Positions 1 through 7,200 of a stretch of 48,052 nt of DNA are shown here, piece by piece. Position numbers and translations under genes: made by a program. The notes beneath the pieces were generated by a model. The model did no database searches. It was given only the letters and a program-made list of their open reading frames with translations, and was not told the DNA's origin. How positions within the stretch are numbered: position 1 is the first letter of the stretch; each line of letters starts with the position of its first letter. The stretch comes from Candidatus Eisenbacteria bacterium. Its GTDB lineage: Bacteria > Eisenbacteria > RBG-16-71-46 > SZUA-252. The stretch is from NCBI GenBank assembly GCA_035712245.1, contig DASTBC010000267.1, forward strand, positions 1-48,052, given 5' to 3'.

Positions 1-1
1 G

Positions 2-43
2 TTGGAGGATCTGGTGGCGCGTGAGTGCGACGTGGCGTTGTAG
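2..43 (+). CDS. Possible 3' end of a gene entering from the left edge
   Basis: Reading from base 2 gives 13 codons (LEDLVARECDVAL) and a TAG at 41-43. The composition looks like a plausible amphipathic C-terminus, but the fragment is too short to assign to a family, and the other two + frames are also open for a few codons. It is recorded only because the window may cut a gene here. Confidence 0.2.
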   Translation: MEDLVARECDVAL

Positions 44-334
44 GCCATGGTGCTTCCGGACGCGGGCGGAGGCGCCGTCCTGAGAGAGGCTCGTACCGGC
101 GGAACGAGGGGAGACTTGATGGCGCGGTTCAATCTGTTACCGCTTCGGACTCACTTTTTCCTTGACGTGTTTCGCGTGGCAGACCGAATTCAACCATTGT
201 TCCTGCTGAGAACACCGCACTAGAGCTCCTCCGGAGCCGCCAGGCGCACGATCGCCGATCTGTTTTGATGAAGACACTCCTACTGCTCCATCATCGTCAC
301 GCCGGCCTGCGCGGGGTTCTCAAAACCCCCGTGA
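44..334. other. Gene-free stretch upstream of the HNH gene
   Basis: No open frame in this stretch has a convincing start, ribosome binding site and protein-like composition. A 58-codon + frame (47-223) is open but resembles nothing I know. A short GCTCC-TCC-GGAGC hairpin lies near 235-247. Base composition is less GC-rich in patches than in the neighbouring genes, as expected for intergenic DNA or a decayed gene. Confidence 0.4.
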
Positions 335-413
335 TATAAGAGAAGCACCCCGAACGGAACTCCTGGTCCGACGTCCAGGCAACGATGTCCCGCTCCCAGA
401 AGAGGGGTGCTCC
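335..413 (+). promoter_or_regulatory. Putative promoter and self-pairing leader of the HNH gene
   Basis: TATAAG at 335-340 resembles a -10 box; no good -35 is visible. An exact 8-bp inverted repeat pairs AGCACCCC (344-351) with GGGGTGCT (404-411), and a second hairpin CCTGG/CCAGG (362-366/375-379) sits in its loop. The right arm overlaps the likely Shine-Dalgarno sequence GAGGGG (402-407), six bases before the ATG at 414. A transcript starting about seven bases after the -10 would begin at the left arm. Folding would therefore hide the ribosome binding site. The promoter is inference; the repeats are seen directly. Confidence 0.45.
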
Positions 414-1730
414 ATGCGCGACTACTCGTTGACCCGTCTCCGTGACGATGTCCTCCTTCGTGACCTCGCCGCCTTGATCGTGGAGGAACGCACCGCCATC
501 GCTTCCGTGCTCGCCTACCTCGCGGAAGTCGACACGCGGACCCTCTACATCCCCCTCGGCTATTCCTCTCTCTACGCCTACTGCAGAGAAGAGCTTCGGC
601 TATCCGAGGACACGACCTGCAAGCGGATCCAGGCGGCCCGTGCGGCGCGGCGTTTTCCGATCCTCTTCACGGAACTCGCGGAGGGCCGCCTTCACGTGAC
701 GGCCGTATGCATGCTTGCCCCGCACCTAACTGATGAGAACGTCGAGGAGCTGGTGAGGGCGGCCACGCACCGGAGGAAGTCGGAGATCGAGGAGCTTCTG
801 GCGTGCTGCCTCCCGTCAGGAGCTCAGACGCTGCTCGCTCCCGAGGGCGAACCTGCTCCGGAGCAGGTGAATGTGGTCTCGGGCGGCTCGGGACCCTGCG
901 GGTTGGACCTGGCGGCGGAACCTGCTCCGGAGCAGGTGAACGCGAGCCATCAACCTGCTCCGGAGCAGGTTGACGGTTCCGGAACGGGCCCCCTTCTCTC
1001 CCAGGTCGAGTCGCTCGTGCCGCTCATGGTCCGTCCGGGTACGCGGGACCGGGCCCGGTATCTTCAGGCTCTCCTCAGCCATGCCATTCCTTCAGGAGAC
1101 ATCTCGCAGGTTCTGGACCGGGCCATGGATCTTCTGACCGAAGAGGTCGAGAAGCGACGGTTCGGGACCGGTGCCGGAGTTCGCCGCCGCCGGACAGGGA
1201 TTTGGAACCGTTACATTCCGGCACAAGTCCGCCATGCGGTCTGGAATCGAGATGGTGGTCGTTGCACGTTCGTCGGCTCGAACGGACACCGGTGTCACTC
1301 CGACAAGTTCCTCGAATTCGATCACGTGAACCCACGGAACCGAGAGGACACGGTGGAGGGGCTCAGGCTGCGGTGCCGGGTGCACAACCAGTACGAGGCG
1401 GAGCGAGTGTTCGGAACGGAGTTCATGAACCGAAAGCGTGAGGAGGCGCGGCTCGCGAAGGAGGCTGGGCTCGCACAGAAGGCGCAGGAGCGGGCGAAAG
1501 CGAAGGCGGAGATCGCGGCGGACGCTGAAGTGGAAGAGCAGATCCAGGACGTTCTCTCTGCCTTGCGTGGCCTGGGAATCAAGGGAGATCAGGCTCGGCG
1601 TGCGGCCGCGCGCGCCCGGACACTGGACAACGCGACACTTCCGGATCGGATCCGTGCGGCGCTTCAGTTCCACGGCGAGTGCATCAGCCGTAGCCCCAAA
1701 GCGGCGCGGCTGCTGTATGCCTCGGGATGA
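414..1730 (+). CDS. HNH endonuclease-like protein with PAPEQV repeats
   Basis: 438 aa. The N-terminal helical region (about 1-135) has the pattern of the HNH family whose members carry a GYxSLxxYCxxELxLSE segment (here GYSSLYAYCREELRLSE, 49-65). A linker (about 140-195) contains PAPEQV three times (147-152, 170-175, 181-186), each encoded by the same 18-bp palindrome. The HNH domain spans about 267-330: CTF (284-286), CHS (294-296), the catalytic-type EFDHVNP (301-307), and CRVHN (321-325). A basic coiled segment (338-375) leads to a short C-terminal helical region with ALRGLGIKGDQARRAA, resembling the RuvA C-terminal three-helix domain. Proteins of this architecture are often multicopy in some bacterial genomes; substrate and role are unknown. 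No methyltransferase or toxin partner lies next to it. GAGGGG precedes the ATG by six bases. Confidence 0.85.
   Translation: MRDYSLTRLRDDVLLRDLAALIVEERTAIASVLAYLAEVDTRTLYIPLGYSSLYAYCREELRLSEDTTCKRIQAARAARRFPILFTELAEGRLHVTAVCMLAPHLTDENVEELVRAATHRRKSEIEELLACCLPSGAQTLLAPEGEPAPEQVNVVSGGSGPCGLDLAAEPAPEQVNASHQPAPEQVDGSGTGPLLSQVESLVPLMVRPGTRDRARYLQALLSHAIPSGDISQVLDRAMDLLTEEVEKRRFGTGAGVRRRRTGIWNRYIPAQVRHAVWNRDGGRCTFVGSNGHRCHSDKFLEFDHVNPRNREDTVEGLRLRCRVHNQYEAERVFGTEFMNRKREEARLAKEAGLAQKAQERAKAKAEIAADAEVEEQIQDVLSALRGLGIKGDQARRAAARARTLDNATLPDRIRAALQFHGECISRSPKAARLLYASG
851..970. repeat. Three copies of an 18-bp perfect palindrome inside the HNH gene
   Basis: ACCTGCTCCGGAGCAGGT is its own reverse complement and occurs exactly at 851-868, 920-937 and 953-970. 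Spacers are 51 and 15 bases. Each copy is in the same reading phase and encodes PAPEQV plus flanking bases, so the palindromes act as in-frame protein inserts. Exact conservation at the nucleotide level, including third codon positions, while the spacers diverge argues for DNA- or RNA-level constraint or recent spread. Confidence 0.9.
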
Positions 1731-1875
1731 GTCGCGCCCGCGGGGGGCTCGCTCCGAAATGGTCATTGATCTCGCTTGGGCATGAATTCATTGTGTCTCT
1801 CAACGGGACTTCGCGCGCCACGTCCTCAGCCCGGCTCGCGGCACCGCATCGGACACACAAAGCAGTGGGAGCAAG

Positions 1876-2691
1876 ATGAGCACGCCAGAGATCCGGCAGC
1901 GGTTTCACGAGCTTCACCAAGCCGGGTGCTTCGTGATTCCGAACCCCTGGGACGCCGGGAGCGCGCGGGTGCTCGAGATGCTCGGGTTCCAGGCGCTCGC
2001 CACGACGAGCTCGGGGCACGCCTGGACCCTGGGGCGATCCGACAACCACGTCACGCTCGAAGAGACGCTCACGCATCTCCGTGCCGTCGCACACGCGGTG
2101 CGCATCCCGGTGAACGCGGACTTCGAAGGCGGATTCGCGATCCGGCCGGAGGACGTCGCGAAGAACGTGAGCGCGGCGACCACCACGGGCGTGGCGGGAC
2201 TCTCGATCGAGGACTCCACGGGAGACGCGTCGGACCCGCTCTTCGAGTTCACCCTGGCCGTCGAGCGCATTCGGGCGGCGCGTGCCGCGATCGATGCGAG
2301 CGGGACCAAAGCCCTTCTCACCGGCCGCTCGGAAGGGTTCATCGTGGGGCGGCCCGACATCGACGAGACGATCCGGCGTCTCACGGCCTACGCCGAAGCC
2401 GGGGCCGAATGTCTCTATGCGCCTGGGCTTCGCTCCAAGGAGGACATCGCGGCGGTCGTCCGCGCGGTGGCGCCGAAGCCTGTCAATCTGCTCGTGGGTA
2501 GCGACTTCATCTCACGGTCGGAGGCCGCGAGCCTGGGCGTGCGCCGGATCAGCGTGGGAGGCGCGCTCGCGCGGGCGGCGTGGGGAGGATTCCTGACGGC
2601 GGCCCGGGAGATCGCGGAGCGCGGCACGTTCTCGGGACTCGCGAAGGCGGCTCCCTTCTCCGAAGTGGACGGATTCTTCGAGGGTCGGTGA
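1876..2691 (+). CDS. PEP mutase / isocitrate lyase superfamily protein
   Basis: 271 aa, a single (beta/alpha)8-barrel of the PEPM/ICL superfamily. Visible motifs are NPWDAGSARVLE (23-34), the substrate-loop start SSGHAWTLG, the metal-binding region NADFEGGF (80-87) and SIEDSTG (110-116). The catalytic KKCGH loop of true isocitrate and methylisocitrate lyases and the EDK motif of PEP mutase are absent, so it belongs to the broad group of uncharacterised members with possible C-C or P-C lyase or oxaloacetate hydrolase-like activity. It is cytoplasmic. GGAG (1867-1870) precedes the ATG. Its stop overlaps the GTG of the next gene (GTGA, 2688-2691), implying translational coupling to a membrane glycosyltransferase-like protein; the biochemical link is unclear. 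The substrate is not predictable from sequence. Confidence 0.85.
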   Translation: MSTPEIRQRFHELHQAGCFVIPNPWDAGSARVLEMLGFQALATTSSGHAWTLGRSDNHVTLEETLTHLRAVAHAVRIPVNADFEGGFAIRPEDVAKNVSAATTTGVAGLSIEDSTGDASDPLFEFTLAVERIRAARAAIDASGTKALLTGRSEGFIVGRPDIDETIRRLTAYAEAGAECLYAPGLRSKEDIAAVVRAVAPKPVNLLVGSDFISRSEAASLGVRRISVGGALARAAWGGFLTAAREIAERGTFSGLAKAAPFSEVDGFFEGR

Positions 2692-4619
2692 ATCAGGCAA
2701 TCGAGCCGGGCGGGCGCTGGCAGCGGGTCCTTCTTGGACCGGTCGTGGTCGCGATCGTTCTCGCGCTCCCCACGTTCTCGTTCCCGTTTCTCTGGGATGA
2801 CTTCGATTTCCTCGGGAGAACCCAGGTCCTCGAGCTTCGCGAGCTGGCCCCGGATCCTCACACCCTCTACTACCGGCCCGTATCTCGCGAGATCTACTTC
2901 GGCCTCGTTCATCTTCTAGGAAGCCATCCCTCGGTCGCGCACATCCTGAACCTCGCGGGCGTCCTGGGAATCGTCTGCCTCCTCTTTGCCTGCACCCGCG
3001 AGCTCGCCGGGATGCGTGCGGCTGCCATGGCGGCACTCCTCTTCTCCGGATTGGGTGCTCTCCCCCTGCTCACCGGCTGGATCAGCACCATCCAGGATGT
3101 GCTGGCGATCCTGTTCACCATGGCCGCACTTCTTGCGGAGATTCGCGGGAGGAGAGCCTGGGCTCTGGGCTTGTGGCTCGTGGCCCTGCTCTCGAAGGAG
3201 ACCGCTCTCTCCATGGCACCGGCCCTCGTGGTTGCGGCGTGGATGCGCACTCCGCTCCGTTCGGAGCGGATCCGAGTTCTGGGCACGTACGCGCTGGCCA
3301 CCGCGGTCTGGCTCCTGATTCACCCGGCCACACGGCTACTCCTGTTCGGGGGCGGGAACGACGGAGCCTCGGGCACGATCGGAGTCTCGTCGGAGACCTT
3401 CTCGCGCTCCCTCATGCGGGGGACGCTCGCGACGTGGAACATCCCGCTCGGAAGTTCCACTCCAGGGCCGAGGACGCTCCTGTTCGCGGGCCTGACGGCG
3501 ATCGTTGTCTCCGTCATCTCGATTCTCCGGCTCCGGCGTGAAACGAAGCAGGAGGGTCCCAGGCTGGTGCGGCCTGCGATCTGGCTGAGCCTCTGGATGT
3601 GGCTGCCGCCACTCGTGATGGTGGCGGCCCTGGTCCCCGTGTGGTCGCACTACTATGCCTGCTTCCCCGCTCTTGGAGTCTGCATGGCCGGCGGAGTCTG
3701 TCTCGCACGAGCGCCTCGAACCGCGGCCGTGGTTCTCGTTGCTGCGTACATCACACTGGGAGTGTGGTCCCGAACCGTGGGGCTGGAGCCGGAGATCACG
3801 ACGGAGAGCAACCTGAGGCGCTCGGCAGCCTCCCTGCGAACCGTGGAGCTGAACTTCAAGAAACTGAGGCCCTCTTTTCCGCCCGGCTCCACCGTGTATG
3901 TATCCGCTCAACTCAGCGGACCAGCTGGGATGCATACGCTTCTGTACCGGTTCCAGCCGCTGCGTATCTGGTATCGGGAACCCTCGCTTTATGTGCTCGA
4001 CCCCAATCGGTATCGTCAGGAATCGAAAGCCGAGTACCTCTTCTGGCTCAACCGTCAGCTGGATGTGATCGAAATCGATCTTCGAACCTTCACCCCCAGG
4101 AGCAGCGGAGCCCTACCGGACCTCTTCGCCTATCAGAAGACCATGAGGACGTTCGCCTTGGGCCGGGCGGCCGGCGGTCGAGCCAACGAGGCGGTTCACA
4201 TCCTCATCGGGATGCAGGGTCGTCCGCCGATCGTCGAGGTCTATGACCGGAGAGCGGCCGCGGCCATCCTGATCGAGGCGGGAAGGCGATCCGAAGCGGA
4301 AGCGCTCGTGCGCGACCTGCCGAGTTTTTCCCGCGAGAATGCGTTGGAGGCGGCCTTCTCCATCCTACACGAGCCCGCACCGGGGCTCGATCTGGACGAT
4401 GCCGTCATGGAGGCCTTCGGCCTCTCACCTCGGGAGGTGGAGGCCAATCGTCTCCTCATGCGAGCGTTCGACCAGAACGGGTTTGCCGACTCGGCCATGC
4501 GGTTCGCGGAGAGGGTCGCGCGCCTGATACCGGAAGACCGGGAGGCGGAGGAGGTCCGGAGGAAGTGGAGTTCGAAGAGAGCGCTGCCGCAGATCACGGT
4601 TCCCATACCGCACAGCTAG
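2688..4619 (+). CDS. Polytopic GT-C-like membrane glycosyltransferase, uncharacterised
   Basis: 643 aa from the GTG at 2688, which overlaps the upstream stop; GAGGG lies just before it. The first membrane helix (about 14-34) is followed by FLWDDFDF (34-41). An acidic pair in the first extracytoplasmic loop is the hallmark of GT-C transferases such as PMT/ArnT-like enzymes. About nine to ten hydrophobic helices run to roughly residue 370, with SKET in the conserved loop before a helix. The C-terminal third is soluble, with paired-helix patterns (ANEAVHIL, RSEAEALV, FADSAMRFAERVARLIPED) like tetratricopeptide repeats. It probably transfers a lipid-linked sugar outside the membrane. Donor and acceptor are unknown. 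An in-frame ATG exists at 2580, but that would force a 112-base overlap with the upstream gene. Confidence 0.65.
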   Translation: MNQAIEPGGRWQRVLLGPVVVAIVLALPTFSFPFLWDDFDFLGRTQVLELRELAPDPHTLYYRPVSREIYFGLVHLLGSHPSVAHILNLAGVLGIVCLLFACTRELAGMRAAAMAALLFSGLGALPLLTGWISTIQDVLAILFTMAALLAEIRGRRAWALGLWLVALLSKETALSMAPALVVAAWMRTPLRSERIRVLGTYALATAVWLLIHPATRLLLFGGGNDGASGTIGVSSETFSRSLMRGTLATWNIPLGSSTPGPRTLLFAGLTAIVVSVISILRLRRETKQEGPRLVRPAIWLSLWMWLPPLVMVAALVPVWSHYYACFPALGVCMAGGVCLARAPRTAAVVLVAAYITLGVWSRTVGLEPEITTESNLRRSAASLRTVELNFKKLRPSFPPGSTVYVSAQLSGPAGMHTLLYRFQPLRIWYREPSLYVLDPNRYRQESKAEYLFWLNRQLDVIEIDLRTFTPRSSGALPDLFAYQKTMRTFALGRAAGGRANEAVHILIGMQGRPPIVEVYDRRAAAAILIEAGRRSEAEALVRDLPSFSRENALEAAFSILHEPAPGLDLDDAVMEAFGLSPREVEANRLLMRAFDQNGFADSAMRFAERVARLIPEDREAEEVRRKWSSKRALPQITVPIPHS

Positions 4620-4628
4620 ATCCGGACC

Positions 4629-4964
4629 CTAGTACCTCGGCACGGTCGGATCCACGAGCTCCGACCACGCCTCGATGCCGCCGGTGAGGCTTCGCACCTT
4701 GCGAAAGCCGTGCTCCCAGAGGACCAGGCATCCGTCGACGCTGCGATCGCCGTGATGGCAGTAGACGACGATCTCGCTCCGGGGATCCAGCTCGCTCACG
4801 CGATCGGTCAGCTCGTCCAGGGGAATGTGGATCGCGCCCTCCAGATGCGCCTTCTCCCATTCCCAGTCCTCACGGATGTCGAGGAGGATGGTGTTCTCGC
4901 CGGACTCGAGCATCTCGTTCACGAGCTCGGGGGAGATTTCGAACTCCAGGAAGTGGTCCCTCAT
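4629..4964 (-). CDS. Rhodanese-like domain protein
   Basis: 111 aa, one rhodanese domain. DIRED (29-33) and the HLEGAIHIPLDEL segment (40-52) are typical, and the active-site loop is C69-HHGDRS, followed by GGIEAW near the C-terminus. The cysteine that carries persulfide is present, so sulfurtransferase or persulfide-carrier activity is plausible. No signal peptide is visible, so it is probably cytoplasmic. It is the last gene of the ccm operon, 28 bases after ccmD. Placement suggests, but does not prove, a role in thiol or sulfur chemistry linked to cytochrome c assembly or to a sulfur pathway that uses c-type cytochromes. Confidence 0.88.
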   Translation of the reverse strand: MRDHFLEFEISPELVNEMLESGENTILLDIREDWEWEKAHLEGAIHIPLDELTDRVSELDPRSEIVVYCHHGDRSVDGCLVLWEHGFRKVRSLTGGIEAWSELVDPTVPRY

Positions 4965-4992
4965 CGGCTCATGGACGCACGGACACGCCGCG

Positions 4993-5100
4993 TCAGCGGC
5001 CGCGGCCCTCGGCCTCGCGCCGGACGCGCCGGACCAGGAACACGAGATAGAGCGCCCACAGGACGAGGCTCAGCACGTAGGCGATGATCGCGTAGGTCAT
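4993..5100 (-). CDS. ccmD: CcmD-like haem exporter subunit
   Basis: 35 aa: a single membrane helix (about 4-24) followed by the basic tail VRRVRREAEGRGR. Size, topology and position directly after ccmC fit CcmD, the small subunit that releases holo-CcmE from the CcmABC complex. Its ATG overlaps the ccmC stop as ATGA (5097-5100), which fixes the start. Sequence conservation in CcmD is low, so the call rests mainly on context. Confidence 0.8.
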   Translation of the reverse strand: MTYAIIAYVLSLVLWALYLVFLVRRVRREAEGRGR

Positions 5101-5852
5101 CGGGCCGCTCCCGGGGCGCCCGGGGCGCGCGAGCTTCGTCCCCTGCCTTCGGCAGCCGCTTCGGCCGGGCCAGCCTCCGCGCCGACGGCGCCCAGCTCCA
5201 TCTCGGCCGCGCGCCGCGCCCACTCCAGCCTCAGCCGGCGCTCCAGCACGGCGACGTAGAACACGGCCCAGGCGAGCATCGAGAAGAGGAGCGTCTGGCG
5301 CATCTCCCCCACCATCGTCACGTTCTGAGGGTGCATCGAGCCTCGCCAGAGGTTCACCGAGTAGACCGTGACGGGATACATCACGAAGAAGATGATTCCC
5401 AGAACGGCCGAGATGTTCCGCTTCGCGGTTCCGTGGAGCGACGCGCGGATCACCTGGTAGGCGGCGTACAGGATCCAGAGGATGAAGAACGTGGTGAGCC
5501 GCGGCTCCCAGGTCCACCACGTGTTCCACGCGGAGCGTGCCCACAGCGGTCCGGTCACCATGACCACGGTCGCGAACACGAGCCCCACCTCGGCCGAGGC
5601 CGCTCCGATCGCGTCCCAGAACCACCGGCGCGTCGTGAGGTACGCGATGCCGGCCGCGAAGGTGACGCCGAACGCGATCATGGTGGCGATGGCGCTCGGA
5701 ACGTGGACGTAGACGATCTTCTGGACCGGGCCCATCACCCGCTCCACGGGAACGCGCACCACCATCACGAGCGAGATCACGACCAGGACGATCGCCGCGG
5801 CCCAGACGAACCGCGCCGCCTTCCGCCACCGCTCGGGCACCGTTCTCGTCAC
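5097..5852 (-). CDS. ccmC: CcmC haem lyase/export permease
   Basis: 251 aa with six predicted membrane helices. The haem-handling tryptophan-rich loop reads WNTWWTWEPRLTT, the E-containing variant of the WWD motif WGTWWVWDxRLT. KIVYVHVPSA and SVNLWRGSMHPQ supply the external histidines expected to ligate haem. CcmC loads haem onto CcmE in the inner membrane. The tail after the last helix is Ala/Gly/Pro-rich. The GTG start (5850-5852) overlaps the ccmB stop (GTGA) and gives normal CcmC length; a longer upstream reading would add unrelated sequence overlapping ccmB. Confidence 0.95.
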   Translation of the reverse strand: MTRTVPERWRKAARFVWAAAIVLVVISLVMVVRVPVERVMGPVQKIVYVHVPSAIATMIAFGVTFAAGIAYLTTRRWFWDAIGAASAEVGLVFATVVMVTGPLWARSAWNTWWTWEPRLTTFFILWILYAAYQVIRASLHGTAKRNISAVLGIIFFVMYPVTVYSVNLWRGSMHPQNVTMVGEMRQTLLFSMLAWAVFYVAVLERRLRLEWARRAAEMELGAVGAEAGPAEAAAEGRGRSSRAPGAPGAAR

Positions 5853-6520
5853 TCGCCAGCCTCCTGTACGGGTTCGTAGAGCCAGGCCGCCACGCCCAGG
5901 CCCAGCACGTCCATCACCAGCATGACCTTGACCCAGTCGCCCACGCCGGCCGTCCCGGCATCTCCCCAGAGCGCGTGCGTGAGCTTGACCGCGCCGATCC
6001 AGAGGGGAATCAACGATGGAAACAGGAGTACCGAGAGGAGAAGCTCCCGAGCCTGGAGCCCCCGGGCCAGCGCGGCGAAGAGCGTTCCCCATGCACTATA
6101 GCCCAGGAGCGCGAGCGCGGCAACGCCGGCCACCCTCGGGAGCGCCGAGAGGCTCCCCACGTCGAAGAACACGGACGTCAAGGGGAGCACGAGGGCGAAC
6201 ACGGCCGAGAGCATCAGGAAGTTCGCCAGGGTCTTCCCCAGATAGATCGAATAGGGATCCGCTCCGCTCATGCGCAGCGCGTCGCCGCCTCCGGACTCCC
6301 CTTCCATCTCCAGGGACCTCGTGAGACCGAGCACGCCCGCGAAGAAGAGCGCCGCCCAGATCGTGGCCGCGGCCTCGCGCGGCGGATCCTGGAAGATCGG
6401 ACCGAACGCGACGCTCAGGATCAGGACCAGCGAGGCGCTGAAGAGGGCGAGCGTCGCGAGGAACCGGGCGTCCCGCGCGTAGAGCGTGAGGTCCTTGCGG
6501 GCCACCTCGAGGAGGATCAC
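5849..6520 (-). CDS. ccmB: CcmB haem exporter permease
   Basis: 223 aa, six hydrophobic helices, beginning with the soluble segment EVARKDLTLYARD typical of CcmB. Internal landmarks include TRSLEMEGESGGGDALRMS, where CcmB proteins carry the EREDG-like cytoplasmic loop, and LLSVLLFPSLIPLWIGAVK. It pairs with CcmA (ATPase) and CcmC. The start is GTG, with GGAG six bases upstream. The gene lies 31 bases after ccmA and overlaps ccmC. Confidence 0.95.
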   Translation of the reverse strand: MILLEVARKDLTLYARDARFLATLALFSASLVLILSVAFGPIFQDPPREAAATIWAALFFAGVLGLTRSLEMEGESGGGDALRMSGADPYSIYLGKTLANFLMLSAVFALVLPLTSVFFDVGSLSALPRVAGVAALALLGYSAWGTLFAALARGLQARELLLSVLLFPSLIPLWIGAVKLTHALWGDAGTAGVGDWVKVMLVMDVLGLGVAAWLYEPVQEAGE

Positions 6521-6551
6521 GCCGTCTCCACGACCGTTCGCATGAACGGGA

Positions 6552-7190
6552 TCACGCCGCCTCGATCCTTCCCTCGCGAAGCCGCACCACGCGCGTCACG
6601 ACCGGCTGCGCCCGCTCCTTCCCGTGCGCGATCACGAGCGCGCTCCGCCCGGAGGCGCGCGCTTCCCGCAGGACGCCGTTCACCGCGGCCACTCCTTCCT
6701 CGTCGAGCCCGGCATAGGGCTCGTCGAAGATCAGGATCCCGGGATCGTGGAGGAGCGCGCGGCAGAGCACGACGCGCTGCAGCATTCCGCGCGAGAAGTG
6801 GACGACCGGCCGGTGCATCGCCTCCCTGAGCCCGAACCGCGTCAGGAGGTCCACGGCGCGCAGCCCCGGGTCCGGAACGCCCGCGAGCCGTCCGAAGAAG
6901 ACGAGGTTCTCGACCGGGGTGAGCCCGCGGTAGAGGAGCGGCACGTGCGTCGTGAAGCCGATCCTCCGGCGCACGAGCGCCCGGCGGTCCGTGACCGGCT
7001 CGTCGTCGAGCGTGACCTCGCCGTCGTCCGGCGGGAGCAGGGTCGAGAGGATCCGCGCGAGCGTGGTCTTGCCCGATCCGTTCGCGCCGGAGAGGAGCAC
7101 GACTTCTCCGGGCTCGATCGAGAGCGACACGCCGGAGAGCACGGCGCGGTTCTCGAAGCGCTTCCGGATGTCCCGAGCGCGGAGGATCAC
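6552..7190 (-). CDS. ccmA: CcmA ABC-type ATPase of the haem exporter
   Basis: 212 aa. Walker A is GANGSGKT (35-42), the signature region is SRGMLQRV, Walker B is ILIFDEPYAGLD, and an H-loop HG follows near AHGKERAQP. This is the usual CcmA length. ATP hydrolysis by CcmA drives release of holo-CcmE from CcmCD. The GTG start at 7190 is 10 bases after the upstream stop. Confidence 0.95.
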   Translation of the reverse strand: MILRARDIRKRFENRAVLSGVSLSIEPGEVVLLSGANGSGKTTLARILSTLLPPDDGEVTLDDEPVTDRRALVRRRIGFTTHVPLLYRGLTPVENLVFFGRLAGVPDPGLRAVDLLTRFGLREAMHRPVVHFSRGMLQRVVLCRALLHDPGILIFDEPYAGLDEEGVAAVNGVLREARASGRSALVIAHGKERAQPVVTRVVRLREGRIEAA

Positions 7191-7200
7191 CGCGGGGGAT

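Noticed and set aside
414-1730. HNH gene as part of an insertion sequence or restriction-modification system
   Set aside because: No transposase, methyltransferase or terminal repeats were found around it; the leader inverted repeat lies on one side only.
1876-4619. Phosphonate biosynthesis locus (PEP mutase plus sugar transferase)
   Set aside because: The PEPM-like protein lacks the EDK motif of true PEP mutase, and no phosphonopyruvate decarboxylase or aminotransferase lies nearby.
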